Position numbers and translations under genes: made by a program. The notes below the pieces were generated by a model. The model had not been told where the DNA came from. It saw only the letters and a list, made by a program, of their open reading frames with translations, and did no database searches. From contig JBAXED010000006.1 in assembly GCA_037140615.1 (NCBI GenBank), forward strand, positions 6,022 to 70,021: a stretch of DNA of 64,000 nt, in the 5' to 3' direction. Within the stretch, counting starts at the first letter, position 1, and the number at the start of each line of letters is the position of its first letter. The DNA is from CAINVV01 sp037140615. Lineage in GTDB: Bacteria > Bacteroidota > Bacteroidia > Bacteroidales > Prolixibacteraceae. Shown one piece after another: positions 54,941-63,902 of the stretch.

Positions 54941-55295
54941 TTTGAAAAAGGATAATGGATAGTTTTACAATATACAAATTAACGGGAAAACTAGAAACGA
55001 CGATCAATGAAAATAGGTTTCCAATCTAGTAAAGGCAAAAAAGATGGAATTAGATGGGAGAAGAATGACTTCCGAAGTATCATTTGCTGGCGGTCTATTG
55101 AACTTCGTAAGCCATTCTAATTATCTTGCTCCCCTGGGCAGGTTTAGTCGTCCCTATATCTTTCAATAATAAAAGAGGAAACGAAAGCGATTTAAGATGC
55201 TCTGGAAAATATTTAACTGATAAGATTAAGAACTAGAGCAGTCTTAACAAATATTATTTTCATTTCAAAACTGATTATTTCCAGCAACGTACGAA
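54941..55295. other. Intergenic region upstream of the sialate O-acetylesterase gene
   Basis: About 355 bases without a convincing gene. It is AT-rich and should contain the promoter of the esterase-fucosidase operon, but no clear TAnnTTTG box was found. The right edge carries one copy of the 18-bp near-palindrome. Confidence 0.5.
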
Positions 55296-55313
55296 ATAGC
55301 CCATTTGGGTCAT
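55296..55313. promoter_or_regulatory. 18-bp near-palindrome, copy 2 (ATAGCCC-N4-GGGTCAT)
   Basis: ATAGCCC ATTT GGGTCAT lies 10 bases after the stop of the NarL-type regulator gene and upstream of the esterase-fucosidase operon. It shares both half-sites with copies at 25055 and 55999. Confidence 0.5.
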
Positions 55314-55323
55314 TTTTTATACT

Positions 55324-56016
55324 TCAAATCATTCTCTCGGTAAGGGCTTTGGCCACTACCTGTGCTTTTGAATGCACGTGTAATTTTTCGTATATATTTT
55401 TGATGTGGTTCCTAACCGTTTGGGTACTAATAAATAACTCTAAGGCAATTTGTTCGTTTGTGATTCCGCTAACGATGTAGGTTAGGATTTCCTGCTCCCG
55501 TTTTGTCAACAATGAGACATGCTCCTTCTCTTTGGTGGCTGGTTTAAAAAAGGAGAGAACTTGCTTGGCCACCATTGGCGTTAATGCAGCTCCTCCTTCA
55601 AAAACCTGCTGTATGGCATCCAGAATTTTCTGAGGATTAGTCTTTTTAAGGATATAGCCGTCTGCTCCATTTTTGATGGCAGTCATGATGTTGTATTCAT
55701 CCTCTAAAATTGTGAGCATGACGATTTTTGTTTCAGGCCACATGCTTTTGAACACCTGAATTGCTTCCAAACCTGTTATTCTAGGCAAATTAATATCGAG
55801 CAAGACCACATCCGTAGCAGCTTTGCTTTCAACGGCCTCTTCCACTGATCCATATGACCATGCCACTACATATTCTTTGGTTGAGGAGACTAGAAAGACC
55901 AGACTTTTTCTAAACTCTTCATGGTCCTCAACGATTCCAACGGAGACAGACATAGCTAATTTTTGTTTCGAAGTAACCATAAATAATTGTAAATGACCAT
56001 AGCCCTTTCGGGTCAT
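55324..56016 (-). CDS. NarL/FixJ-type response regulator
   Basis: The receiver (from about residue 24, SVSVGIVEDHEEF) has its phospho-Asp in VVLLDINLP and Lys in ILKKTNP. The LuxR-type HTH (about 165-228) contains GITNEQIALELFISTQTVRNHIKNIYEKL. The 230-residue form starts at an ATG that overlaps the kinase stop (ATGA), which supports coupling. ATGs at 55980 and 55953 would remove a non-conserved N-terminus and are possible. It is the cognate regulator of the propeller sensor kinase just upstream. Confidence 0.92.
   Translation of the reverse strand: MTRKGYGHLQLFMVTSKQKLAMSVSVGIVEDHEEFRKSLVFLVSSTKEYVVAWSYGSVEEAVESKAATDVVLLDINLPRITGLEAIQVFKSMWPETKIVMLTILEDEYNIMTAIKNGADGYILKKTNPQKILDAIQQVFEGGAALTPMVAKQVLSFFKPATKEKEHVSLLTKREQEILTYIVSGITNEQIALELFISTQTVRNHIKNIYEKLHVHSKAQVVAKALTERMI
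55999..56016. promoter_or_regulatory. 18-bp near-palindrome, copy 3 (ATAGCCC-N4-GGGTCAT)
   Basis: ATAGCCC TTTC GGGTCAT lies at the junction of the kinase and regulator genes and overlaps the ATGA. With the copy at 55296 it brackets the regulator gene. The overlap with coding sequence means chance is possible here. Confidence 0.4.
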
Positions 56017-59000
56017 ATTTTAAATTTCATATGAATAAAAGTACCCTTCCCGCTTTGAGAGAATATCGAAAGATCTATTCTTGATTCTTCGGCCCTCCTT
56101 CTTATGTTAATCAGACCATTTCCATGGGATGCATCCTTCTGAAGTTTATCTTCATCAAATCCCACGCCGTTATCCATCAAACTAATTGAGCATAAAGATC
56201 CGTTAACTTCTGCAATGAATGTAACCCCGGAGGCTTTTGCATGACGGATGATGTTATGAATCGCCTCTTTCAATATCAAAAAAGTATCATTTTTAAGTTC
56301 ATCAGGCAATAATATAGTTTGATCAGGCGCATTTATCTCTGCATGATACTGAATACCATTATCAGTCAAAATTTCGTAAAGATAATTATTGACTTTAGCC
56401 AGGAGCCCCTGGAGTGAATCATTTCTTGGTGAAGTCATCCAGATGATATCAGTAATGGACTGCAGAGCTGATTGAGTGAGATCGGCAATTTTTAATGAAA
56501 GTCGCTTAAAATCAGATTGCACAGGATCTTCAATTCTTTTCAATGTATCCGAATAAATAGAAATACTTCCAAGAGTAGAGGCAAGGTCATCATGCAAATC
56601 ACGCGAGATTCGCTCCCTCAATTTCATCCTCTGCTTTGAAAGGGCTTCTGAGATCTGTAATCTTCCTGTCACCAGATGCATGATAACGAGAACAATGATT
56701 GTTGCCAGAATTGGAAATACATACAGCCAGAAAGAGGAGGCGTAAGCATAAAGGAAATTAAGAAAAATGAAGGCTGCAAAAATTGAGCACACAGAAATTT
56801 TCCTGATCAGGTTAATGCGGTCTTTCCCATTGATATATCTTCTATAGTATAAGACCAAAATGAGGAGGATTATACCAATTTTCAAATGTTCTCTAAGAAT
56901 TTCCGGGTTTCTAAAAGTACGAATGAACGTCTTAATAAAATATGTTTTCAATGCTTTTACTCCAACCTGTTCTTTAACCAGGAGTAGTCCGGGTTTGATG
57001 TCCTCTATTGTTAATTCGCTGTCCGGGTATGGAAATTTCACCACTGCAAAATAATTGAACCCCAGCATTAAAGGGAAAATGGCCTCTTTGGCTGAGATTG
57101 ACGCATAGCTCCCCCCACCGCTAATCTCCTGAAAACCTTCCAAATTAACCTTTCCGGATTTCTGATCTTTTGAATAAAGGTAGATTTTGGCACCAATGGC
57201 AACCCGGTTCGAAAGAGTACCTTCTAATTTAAACTTGATGGTTTGTACGTTTCTGCTTTGATTTAAAAAGACCTTGCTACTGCCACCCAAAAAATTTGCA
57301 ACATAAATGTCAGGATTCCCATCTTCATCAAGATCTCCTGCTGCTGATCCGGTTGAATATCCATTCATTTCTGCTCCGAATACTGAAGTAACATCCTTAA
57401 AAAACAATCCGCTGACATTTTTGTACAGAACATTTGATCCTACATTGGAAAGATATAGATCCTGGTAACCATCCAGGTCGAAATCAGCAAAAACTGCCCC
57501 ATTTGACAGATATATATTTCTCTCGAGATAATTGGCAGAAACGTCCTTAAAAATACCATTGCCATCATTGAGATAGATTTTATTTTCATCGTTTTTGTTC
57601 GCAATAAAGAGATCAGGAAAACCATCGTTGTTGATGTCAGCAAAAGTTGCACCATTGCTTTTAACGGGTGGAGTCTTAACAAGGTCTGTTTGATCGGTTA
57701 TATCCCGGAATTTTATTGTTCCTTTTTTGGATTCATTCAAATAAATTTTATTCCTGCTATACCAGTAAGTAACGCACAAGTCGGGGTATCCATCTCCGTT
57801 GATATCACTAAATGTAGCGCATGATCCTCCTGAAATCGTTTCAAGCCCTGAACTTGCAGTGATGTCTGTAAAATGCCCCGTCCCATCATTTTGAAAAAAT
57901 TTATTCGATCCGTTTTCACTTGTTACATAAAGATCAACATTACCATCAAGATCAACATCTGCAAAAGCAGCAGCTGTTGATCGCTTAAAATCCCCGCAAG
58001 CCCGGTTGGGTTGATTTGATACGTCACGGAAAACACCACTACCATTGTTAAGCAAAAGCTTATTTCTCGAATTCAGATAACTTATGTAAACGTCTTCATC
58101 GCCATCATTGTCGACATCTGCCACAGTTACCCCAAGTTTTAATTCAGCATAGCCTGATTCACTTTTTATATCAAAGGTGCCTTCAGACTTTCGAAGGAAA
58201 CCTTCCTCTCTGAAAAAGTTCCCTTTTATGGAATCACTTCCGGAAGTTAATCGATTAATAAACAATCGATTATAATTAGATATACAAACAGAAAAAATAT
58301 CTAGTTTGTCATCTCCATTAAAATCAGCAATGGCAACTCCATACTCATTGTCCAAATCAATGCTAAAATTCGTCAGTTTGAAAGAAGAAAATCCCGGATT
58401 TCCTTTTTCAAAGGGGGGCAGCCTTTTATTGCCCCGATAAAGGAGTAAGCCGTCGGTCCCGGAAATCCAGACGTCCTCTTTGCCTGCAAATGATAAATCA
58501 GTCAGATTGAATTTTTCCTTCAAAGAATAATCATCCAGTTGACCAGAAGTGATTTTGAGTATCTTTGATTGAGGACCAATTAGCCAAATAGAACTATCAG
58601 GAGAAAGAAACATTTTATTTGCATTCCTCAACTCATCATTGGAAAAAATAGTTTGGGAGGTCATACCATCAAATGCAACTATTTCGTTTTCGCACAATGC
58701 GTATCCATTTTTTTGATCCAATAAAACAAAATCCTTTACCTTCTTGCCTTTCAATACCGGTTTGTACTTTAATCCATTGTAAGAATATATTTCATTTTGA
58801 TTGGTTAGAATCCAAAAATTCCGGCTGCTGAAACCAATTGTTTTTTTTATGATCGATTTTTCCGGAGCAAGTTCAATTTTTTTAAATCGACCATTTTCAT
58901 AAACGGCCACTTCAGATGAACTGGATACAAAAGCAGCATTATCGGGAGCAACGAACAATGAATAAATTGAAACGCCAAATGGACCGGGAATACTTTCCAC

Positions 59001-59345
59001 TTTACCATCCATGGAATGATAGATTACAGCTGTACTATTCGCCAGGTTGGTTATGTACCAAAAATCATTGAAGGAATTGGCAAAAAAATGTGCAATCGAG
59101 GGTGTTGTTGGATTGTCCGCTTTCATCCATTCGATGCCTTCATGTAAAGAATAGACTTTGTCTGCAAGGAAGTATCCCTCATTTTCATTTAACATGGAGA
59201 TATGCCGGATATCGGACTTTGTGCCGGAATTAACCCTAACGAAAGGCTGTGCCTGCATCGGTTTTTGCAGGCAAAATATCAAAAGGAACAGAAAAAATCC
59301 CCTTTTTATTTCTTCCGTTAGAGCAGGAAGCTTCCTCTTCTGCAT
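56013..59345 (-). CDS. Sensor histidine kinase with propeller and FG-GAP/VCBS repeats and ASPIC-UnbV domain
   Basis: From the ATG at 59345 the protein has 1110 residues with a signal peptide (to about 34). The N-terminal part (about 35-320) has propeller-like units (NFWILTNQNEIYSYNG, DVWISGTDGLLLYRG). Seven FG-GAP calcium-loop repeats follow (about 330-700): DFNGDDKLD, DVDNDGDED, DVDLDGNVD, DINGDGYPD, DINNDGFPD, DFDLDGYQD and DLDEDGNPD. An ASPIC/UnbV-like segment (EGTLSNRVAIGAKIYL) leads to about three membrane helices (about 825-895). The kinase is the HisKA_3 type with His918 in SRDLHDDLASTLG and HATPase boxes DNGVGF and GNGLINIRRRAEE. The large external part probably binds a glycan or protein. 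It pairs with the NarL regulator by an ATGA overlap. Confidence 0.9.
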   Translation of the reverse strand: MQKRKLPALTEEIKRGFFLFLLIFCLQKPMQAQPFVRVNSGTKSDIRHISMLNENEGYFLADKVYSLHEGIEWMKADNPTTPSIAHFFANSFNDFWYITNLANSTAVIYHSMDGKVESIPGPFGVSIYSLFVAPDNAAFVSSSSEVAVYENGRFKKIELAPEKSIIKKTIGFSSRNFWILTNQNEIYSYNGLKYKPVLKGKKVKDFVLLDQKNGYALCENEIVAFDGMTSQTIFSNDELRNANKMFLSPDSSIWLIGPQSKILKITSGQLDDYSLKEKFNLTDLSFAGKEDVWISGTDGLLLYRGNKRLPPFEKGNPGFSSFKLTNFSIDLDNEYGVAIADFNGDDKLDIFSVCISNYNRLFINRLTSGSDSIKGNFFREEGFLRKSEGTFDIKSESGYAELKLGVTVADVDNDGDEDVYISYLNSRNKLLLNNGSGVFRDVSNQPNRACGDFKRSTAAAFADVDLDGNVDLYVTSENGSNKFFQNDGTGHFTDITASSGLETISGGSCATFSDINGDGYPDLCVTYWYSRNKIYLNESKKGTIKFRDITDQTDLVKTPPVKSNGATFADINNDGFPDLFIANKNDENKIYLNDGNGIFKDVSANYLERNIYLSNGAVFADFDLDGYQDLYLSNVGSNVLYKNVSGLFFKDVTSVFGAEMNGYSTGSAAGDLDEDGNPDIYVANFLGGSSKVFLNQSRNVQTIKFKLEGTLSNRVAIGAKIYLYSKDQKSGKVNLEGFQEISGGGSYASISAKEAIFPLMLGFNYFAVVKFPYPDSELTIEDIKPGLLLVKEQVGVKALKTYFIKTFIRTFRNPEILREHLKIGIILLILVLYYRRYINGKDRINLIRKISVCSIFAAFIFLNFLYAYASSFWLYVFPILATIIVLVIMHLVTGRLQISEALSKQRMKLRERISRDLHDDLASTLGSISIYSDTLKRIEDPVQSDFKRLSLKIADLTQSALQSITDIIWMTSPRNDSLQGLLAKVNNYLYEILTDNGIQYHAEINAPDQTILLPDELKNDTFLILKEAIHNIIRHAKASGVTFIAEVNGSLCSISLMDNGVGFDEDKLQKDASHGNGLINIRRRAEESRIDLSIFSQSGKGTFIHMKFKI

Positions 59346-59419
59346 TCGTTTCAAAGTTCAGTTTGTCAGCCTACTGCAAAGGTGGTTAAAATCCTTAAAT
59401 CATAGATCGGGATTATAAT

Positions 59420-59456
59420 AAAAAATGGGCGAAACAATAAAGTTCCGCCCATTTTT
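59420..59456 (-). terminator. Terminator of the kdn-kds operon
   Basis: On the minus strand an AAAAATGGGCG stem pairs with CGCCCATTTTT around a loop of about 13 bases, ending in T residues, 18 bases after the aldolase-CBS stop. It separates this operon from the downstream sensor kinase gene. Confidence 0.85.
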
Positions 59457-59473
59457 AGCCTAAAAATTATGTC

Positions 59474-60499
59474 TTAGCTTAATAAATCAAGTTTGACCAA
59501 ATCCTGAATATCCAACATACCGATTGGCTTACCATTTTTTGTAACTATAATGTTATCAACCTGATTGGTATTAAAGATATCGGTTGCTTTCTGGAGCATG
59601 GCATCAGCATCGATCGAAATAGCATTGGCTGTCATGCACTCTCCTACCGTGGCAGTAAGGATATGATCGCCCATCTTTCTCATTTGTCGACGAAGATCTC
59701 CATCCGTAAAAATACCGGCAAGCTTGCCATCACGGTCAACAACGGATACTGCCCCCATCCCTGAATCAGTCATTTTTAACAATGCATCCAGCACTTTGCA
59801 ATCGAGATCTACCAAAGGATTGACTTCAGAAATAACACTCTTCACCTGAATGGTCATCAAGCGGGTATGCTGGAAAAACTGATCTGTACCCAATTTGGTC
59901 AGATGATTGTCGCCCAGTTTTTTCATGATGCTCCAGGGGATGGTTATGTTGTGTGCTCCAAGCAGCAAGGCATCCTTGATATGTTCAGGATATCTGACAG
60001 ATGAGAACATCACTTTGGCATCGTACTTGTACTCCTTGATCACGTCAATGATCTGTTTAACGAGACCCAAAGCATCGTGACCCTGATCCTGCATACGTCC
60101 AACGAGTACGCATACATAATTGGCTCCGGCTGTAAGTGCCAGATATGCCTGCTGGATGTTGTAAACCAGATGCAGATTGATGAGAAATCCTTCATCATGC
60201 AAAATCTTACATGCCTTAACACCTTCCAGGTTTACCGGAATCTTGAAAACAGTTTTTTTCTTGTCCAGTCCCAGGGCAAGGAGTCGGTGCGCCTCCGCAA
60301 CAATGTCCTGATAGGTTTCACCAAGCGCCTCAATCATCAGCACAGGAACCATCTTAGACAGTTTCACAATGGCACCATCGATATCTGTGATACCGTTTTT
60401 GTGCATGAATGTTGGTGTTGTCGTAACACCATCAATGATCCCCAGTTTCAGGGCTTCTTCAATTTCAGCCATGTTGGCCGAGTCAAGAAAAAATTCCAT
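59474..60499 (-). CDS. Transaldolase/FSA-like aldolase fused to KdsD-type CBS domain pair
   Basis: From the ATG at 60499 the protein has 341 residues and starts 13 bases after kdsA. Residues 1-215 are a TalC/fructose-6-phosphate-aldolase-like barrel: Asp6 in FFLDSAN, the Schiff-base Lys86 in FKIPVNLEGVKA and a transaldolase-like Glu57 in MIEALGET. The usual TTNPS reads TTTPT (Asn28 replaced by Thr), and the FSA Tyr131 position is Leu, so specificity is probably new. Residues about 220-341 are two CBS domains of the type found at the C-terminus of arabinose-5-phosphate isomerase KdsD (GIFTDGDLRRQM; DIQDLVKLDLL). The fusion and operon point to arabinose-5-phosphate supply or its control; the reaction is unproven. 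Confidence 0.85.
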   Translation of the reverse strand: MEFFLDSANMAEIEEALKLGIIDGVTTTPTFMHKNGITDIDGAIVKLSKMVPVLMIEALGETYQDIVAEAHRLLALGLDKKKTVFKIPVNLEGVKACKILHDEGFLINLHLVYNIQQAYLALTAGANYVCVLVGRMQDQGHDALGLVKQIIDVIKEYKYDAKVMFSSVRYPEHIKDALLLGAHNITIPWSIMKKLGDNHLTKLGTDQFFQHTRLMTIQVKSVISEVNPLVDLDCKVLDALLKMTDSGMGAVSVVDRDGKLAGIFTDGDLRRQMRKMGDHILTATVGECMTANAISIDADAMLQKATDIFNTNQVDNIIVTKNGKPIGMLDIQDLVKLDLLS

Positions 60500-60512
60500 A
60501 TATGATTTAGTA

Positions 60513-61349
60513 TTAAAATTTTGGTCTGTATTTGACTTCAACCTGGTGCAACTCGATCAGAGGTTTTAAGAATTCCCTTACATCAGCTATGCACATCTGA
60601 CTGGCAGCATCACACAAAGCGCGGGTTGGATCAGGATGAACTTCCAGAAATAATCCATCAATTCCGGCAGCCACCCCAGCGCGAGCAAGAGTTGGTATAA
60701 ACTCTCTGGAGCCACCGGCTGGATCAGAACTTGGAATGCCATATTTGCGAATAGAATGTGTAACATCAAAAATCACCGGGTATCCCGTGGTGCGCAGATG
60801 ATAAAAACTTCGTGGATCGACAATCAGATCGTTGTATCCGAAAGCATATCCCCTCTCTGTTACCATGATATTTGTATTCCCAGCTTGCTCAACTTTCTTG
60901 ACCGGTTTGATCATATTTTCAGGAGCAAGAAACTGAGCATGCTTAAGGTTGATTACTTTTCCAGTTTTAGCTGCCTCCACAACGAGTGTTGTTTGCATGA
61001 CAAGATAGGCAGGTATTTGAATGACATCTACAACTTCAGCAGCTGCTGCAATCTGATCGGGATAGTGAATATCTGTTATGAGCGGTACCTTGAATTGTTC
61101 TTTAATCTTTTGAAGCATCGCAAGACCCTTTTCTATTCCGGGACCGGTATAAAAATCGGCTGAGCTGCGGTTGTCTTTTTGAAAAGAGGATTTAAAGATC
61201 AGCGGCAGATCAAGCTCTTGCGATAAACCCACCAAAAACTCGGCGGTGTCCATCATTGTCTTTTCATCCTCAACTACGCAGGGCCCTGCGATAAGAAAAA
61301 GCTTTTCTGCCCCACATTCAATGTTTCCTACTCTGATTATCTTCTTCAT
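60513..61349 (-). CDS. kdsA: 3-deoxy-8-phosphooctulonate synthase (Kdo8P synthase)
   Basis: The 278-residue enzyme condenses phosphoenolpyruvate with D-arabinose 5-phosphate to give Kdo 8-phosphate. Family motifs are AGPCVVEDEKTMMD, KSSFQKDNRSS, ITDIHYP and DVTHSIRKYG. Cys24 in GPCVVE indicates the metal-dependent class; metal-independent enzymes such as that of E. coli have Asn there. It starts 8 bases after kdnB and is followed closely by the aldolase-CBS gene. Confidence 0.95.
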   Translation of the reverse strand: MKKIIRVGNIECGAEKLFLIAGPCVVEDEKTMMDTAEFLVGLSQELDLPLIFKSSFQKDNRSSADFYTGPGIEKGLAMLQKIKEQFKVPLITDIHYPDQIAAAAEVVDVIQIPAYLVMQTTLVVEAAKTGKVINLKHAQFLAPENMIKPVKKVEQAGNTNIMVTERGYAFGYNDLIVDPRSFYHLRTTGYPVIFDVTHSIRKYGIPSSDPAGGSREFIPTLARAGVAAGIDGLFLEVHPDPTRALCDAASQMCIADVREFLKPLIELHQVEVKYRPKF

Positions 61350-61357
61350 TATTTCAT

Positions 61358-62434
61358 TTACATTTTCAATAACAGGCCACGGAGCTTGTCACGGGTGATA
61401 ATTTTCTGCCATTCCGGACCACAAACGTGCGCCCACATAAAGATAAGTGTAAGGGAAACATCTATCATTTTTTCAATTTCCTCCGGCGAACGGTTTGCAT
61501 TAAATCCTACCGGAAGATCTATGTTGTTATTTTTCATCATGGCCCGGAATTCTTTTACTCCTTCCGGGTAAAACTCTTCAAGTTGATTGAAGACAATGCA
61601 GTTGCCTTCACCATGGTGAACGCCTGTAACACTTGCAAGTCCGTAAGAAATTGCATGACAGGCGCCAACTTCGGAGTAAGTCAACGAAAGGCCGCCCAAA
61701 TAAGAAGCAATCATCAGTTTCTCATCATTTTCGGATGTACGGCTGTCTTCACTCAGGAAGATTTCCCTACACAGACGAAGTGATTCGTGCCCCAAAGAAT
61801 CACCCATGACGGTTTTACGATGTCCGTTAAGCGCCTCAATATTGTGTATATAACAGTCCATTGCTGTATAGAACCTTTGTGGCTCCGGAACAGTTTTAAT
61901 CAACTCCGGATCAAGTACCAGCTGGTCGGCAGGTGTATAATTCCCCTTGATTCCCAATTTTTTCACCGGGCCTGTCAGTACAGTTGTCATGGAAACTTCG
62001 GCACCGCAACCCGAAATGGTTGGAATAACTGTACAATGTACGCCTTTGTTTTTGATAAAGTCAAGTCCCTGGTATTGCGCTGAAGAACCTTCATTGGTAA
62101 ACATAAGACGGGTTGCTTTGGCATAATCCATGGCACTGCCGCCTCCAATACCAACAACTGATACCGGGTTTCCTTTGCCCAGGCTTTTCACTTCGGCAAC
62201 AATTTCATCTACTATTTTTGTTTTCGGTTCTTCCTTTACCTCAATAATTTTCAGAATATCCTGTGAATGCATGGGAATCCTGTTCATCAATTCTTTCCCT
62301 TCAAAGTATTCATCAACCAGAAACAGCACGAAAGAGTCCTCATTGACCCTTAATTCGCCCATTATTTCGTCCAGTTGGTCAAAACTGTTTCTGCCATACA
62401 GCACACGCCCTACGGCTTTCAAATTTCTAAACAT
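61358..62434 (-). CDS. kdnB: 3-deoxy-D-manno-octulosonate 8-oxidase (iron-containing alcohol dehydrogenase family)
   Basis: The 358-residue protein is a group III (iron-containing) alcohol dehydrogenase: nucleotide loop VVGIGGGSAMDYAKA near residue 93, PTISGCGAEVS, and the metal-binding His region GACHAISYGLASVTGVHHGEGN. Length and context match KdnB of Shewanella, which oxidises the C8 hydroxyl of Kdo so that KdnA can aminate it. The neighbour kdnA and kdsA genes strongly support this assignment over a general alcohol dehydrogenase. Confidence 0.88.
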   Translation of the reverse strand: MFRNLKAVGRVLYGRNSFDQLDEIMGELRVNEDSFVLFLVDEYFEGKELMNRIPMHSQDILKIIEVKEEPKTKIVDEIVAEVKSLGKGNPVSVVGIGGGSAMDYAKATRLMFTNEGSSAQYQGLDFIKNKGVHCTVIPTISGCGAEVSMTTVLTGPVKKLGIKGNYTPADQLVLDPELIKTVPEPQRFYTAMDCYIHNIEALNGHRKTVMGDSLGHESLRLCREIFLSEDSRTSENDEKLMIASYLGGLSLTYSEVGACHAISYGLASVTGVHHGEGNCIVFNQLEEFYPEGVKEFRAMMKNNNIDLPVGFNANRSPEEIEKMIDVSLTLIFMWAHVCGPEWQKIITRDKLRGLLLKM

Positions 62435-62442
62435 ATCCTAAC

Positions 62443-63636
62443 TTATTTAAGTGCATTTTTAATTGCTGACCTCATTTTTGATGTCAGCAGATGCAAGTCC
62501 TCATCGCTCCAGTTTACCATGATCTGTGTCATCATCAGACGTTGCATGATTGCATCTGATTTAGGGACTTCCAATTTACCATAATCCGGGACATTTGGTA
62601 ACTTCATGACAGGAAGATTGAAGATGGACTTCATCTCTTTCAAGTGACCCCATTGGCGATGGTAATGGAAATTATTCCTATACCAGTAAGAGGCACTCAA
62701 CCCTTCCTTTTGAAATTCTTCGAATGTTTTAACTGCTAAATCGTTATCAGGTAAAAAGAAAGAGAGGAAAGTAGCGGAATCGCCATCTTCGTCCGGAACA
62801 TTTCTCAGCTTTATTTCAGGAAAGTCCAAAAGTACCTGTTTCAATATATGCTGGTGCTTTTTCTGCTTTTCAATCATGTAGGGCAGTTTTCGTAGCTGAG
62901 CCAAAACAACTGCTGCCCCCAGCTCTGAACCGCGATAATTGTAACCCAGTATAGGATGTTGCTCTGCCCCTCTTGCCTCGCCAATATGGTCGTGGCCGTG
63001 ATCAGAATATTTGTGGGCAAGATCGTATAATTCAGCATCATTGGTGGCAATGGCACCTCCTTCTCCGGCCGTGATAATTTTGTACCAATCGAAAGAGAAG
63101 GCAGACATCTTGCCAAAATTTCCAAGCATTTTGCCTTTGTAGCTTCCGCCGAGTGCGGGAGCAGCATCTTCCACAAGAATGAGGTTGTGCTTTTTGCAGA
63201 CAGCCAGAATTTCATCCATTTTGGCCATTGATCCAAAAACCTGAATCAACAAAACCGCTTTGGTCCGGGGTGTGATTGCTTTTTCAATACCTTCCGGACT
63301 AAGACACAGTGTATCGTCAATCTCGGCAAATACTGGTATGGCACCAGCCAGAAGAACTGCTTCAATAGGGGCAATGAAACCATAAGGAGGGACAATCACT
63401 TCATCACCGTAGCCTATACCACAGCAAGCAAGAGACAAGGAGTCGGCCGCTGTACCACTGGCACAAAAATGAGTATGTTTTGCTCCAAGATAGTTACTGA
63501 ACTCCTGCTCGAATATTTTGGCTTTGAAAACTCCATTTCTTTGAGCATCATGATTGTACCGAAAAAGAACACCAGTTTCGAGAACATCCATCACCTCTTT
63601 ACGCTCTTCCTGTCCGAATAATTCGGTACCTGCCAT
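62443..63636 (-). CDS. kdnA: 8-amino-3,8-dideoxy-octulosonate aminotransferase (DegT/DnrJ family)
   Basis: From the ATG at 63636 the protein has 397 residues and opens MAGTELFGQEE, as KdnA proteins do; the ATG at 63675 is an alternative. PLP-enzyme features are the SGTAADSL loop, VEDAAPALGGSYKG and the PLP Lys186 in DWYKIITAGEGGA. KdnA transfers an amino group from glutamate to 8-oxo-Kdo to make Kdo8N, which replaces Kdo in the inner core of lipopolysaccharide. It is the first gene of the operon, 8 bases before kdnB. Confidence 0.9.
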   Translation of the reverse strand: MAGTELFGQEERKEVMDVLETGVLFRYNHDAQRNGVFKAKIFEQEFSNYLGAKHTHFCASGTAADSLSLACCGIGYGDEVIVPPYGFIAPIEAVLLAGAIPVFAEIDDTLCLSPEGIEKAITPRTKAVLLIQVFGSMAKMDEILAVCKKHNLILVEDAAPALGGSYKGKMLGNFGKMSAFSFDWYKIITAGEGGAIATNDAELYDLAHKYSDHGHDHIGEARGAEQHPILGYNYRGSELGAAVVLAQLRKLPYMIEKQKKHQHILKQVLLDFPEIKLRNVPDEDGDSATFLSFFLPDNDLAVKTFEEFQKEGLSASYWYRNNFHYHRQWGHLKEMKSIFNLPVMKLPNVPDYGKLEVPKSDAIMQRLMMTQIMVNWSDEDLHLLTSKMRSAIKNALK

Positions 63637-63902
63637 AGTATAAATGTTAATTTGAAAATCATTTTTCTTTTGCATGAAATACCCATGCGACAATTTTTAC
63701 ACTAACCAAAAATGATTAGGTGGGTATTCCATCAGACCATTTAAAAACAATTTATAAACTGATGAATCATGCCATACTAACCAATTGCTCCCTATCAAAG
63801 ATATATGGACTCAAGAGAAAAACAACGATTGCCCAACAAAAAGCCTACAAAATTACAATAATTTTTTGAGATGTTTCGTTAAAGTTCAATAATTGCAGTA
63901 AA

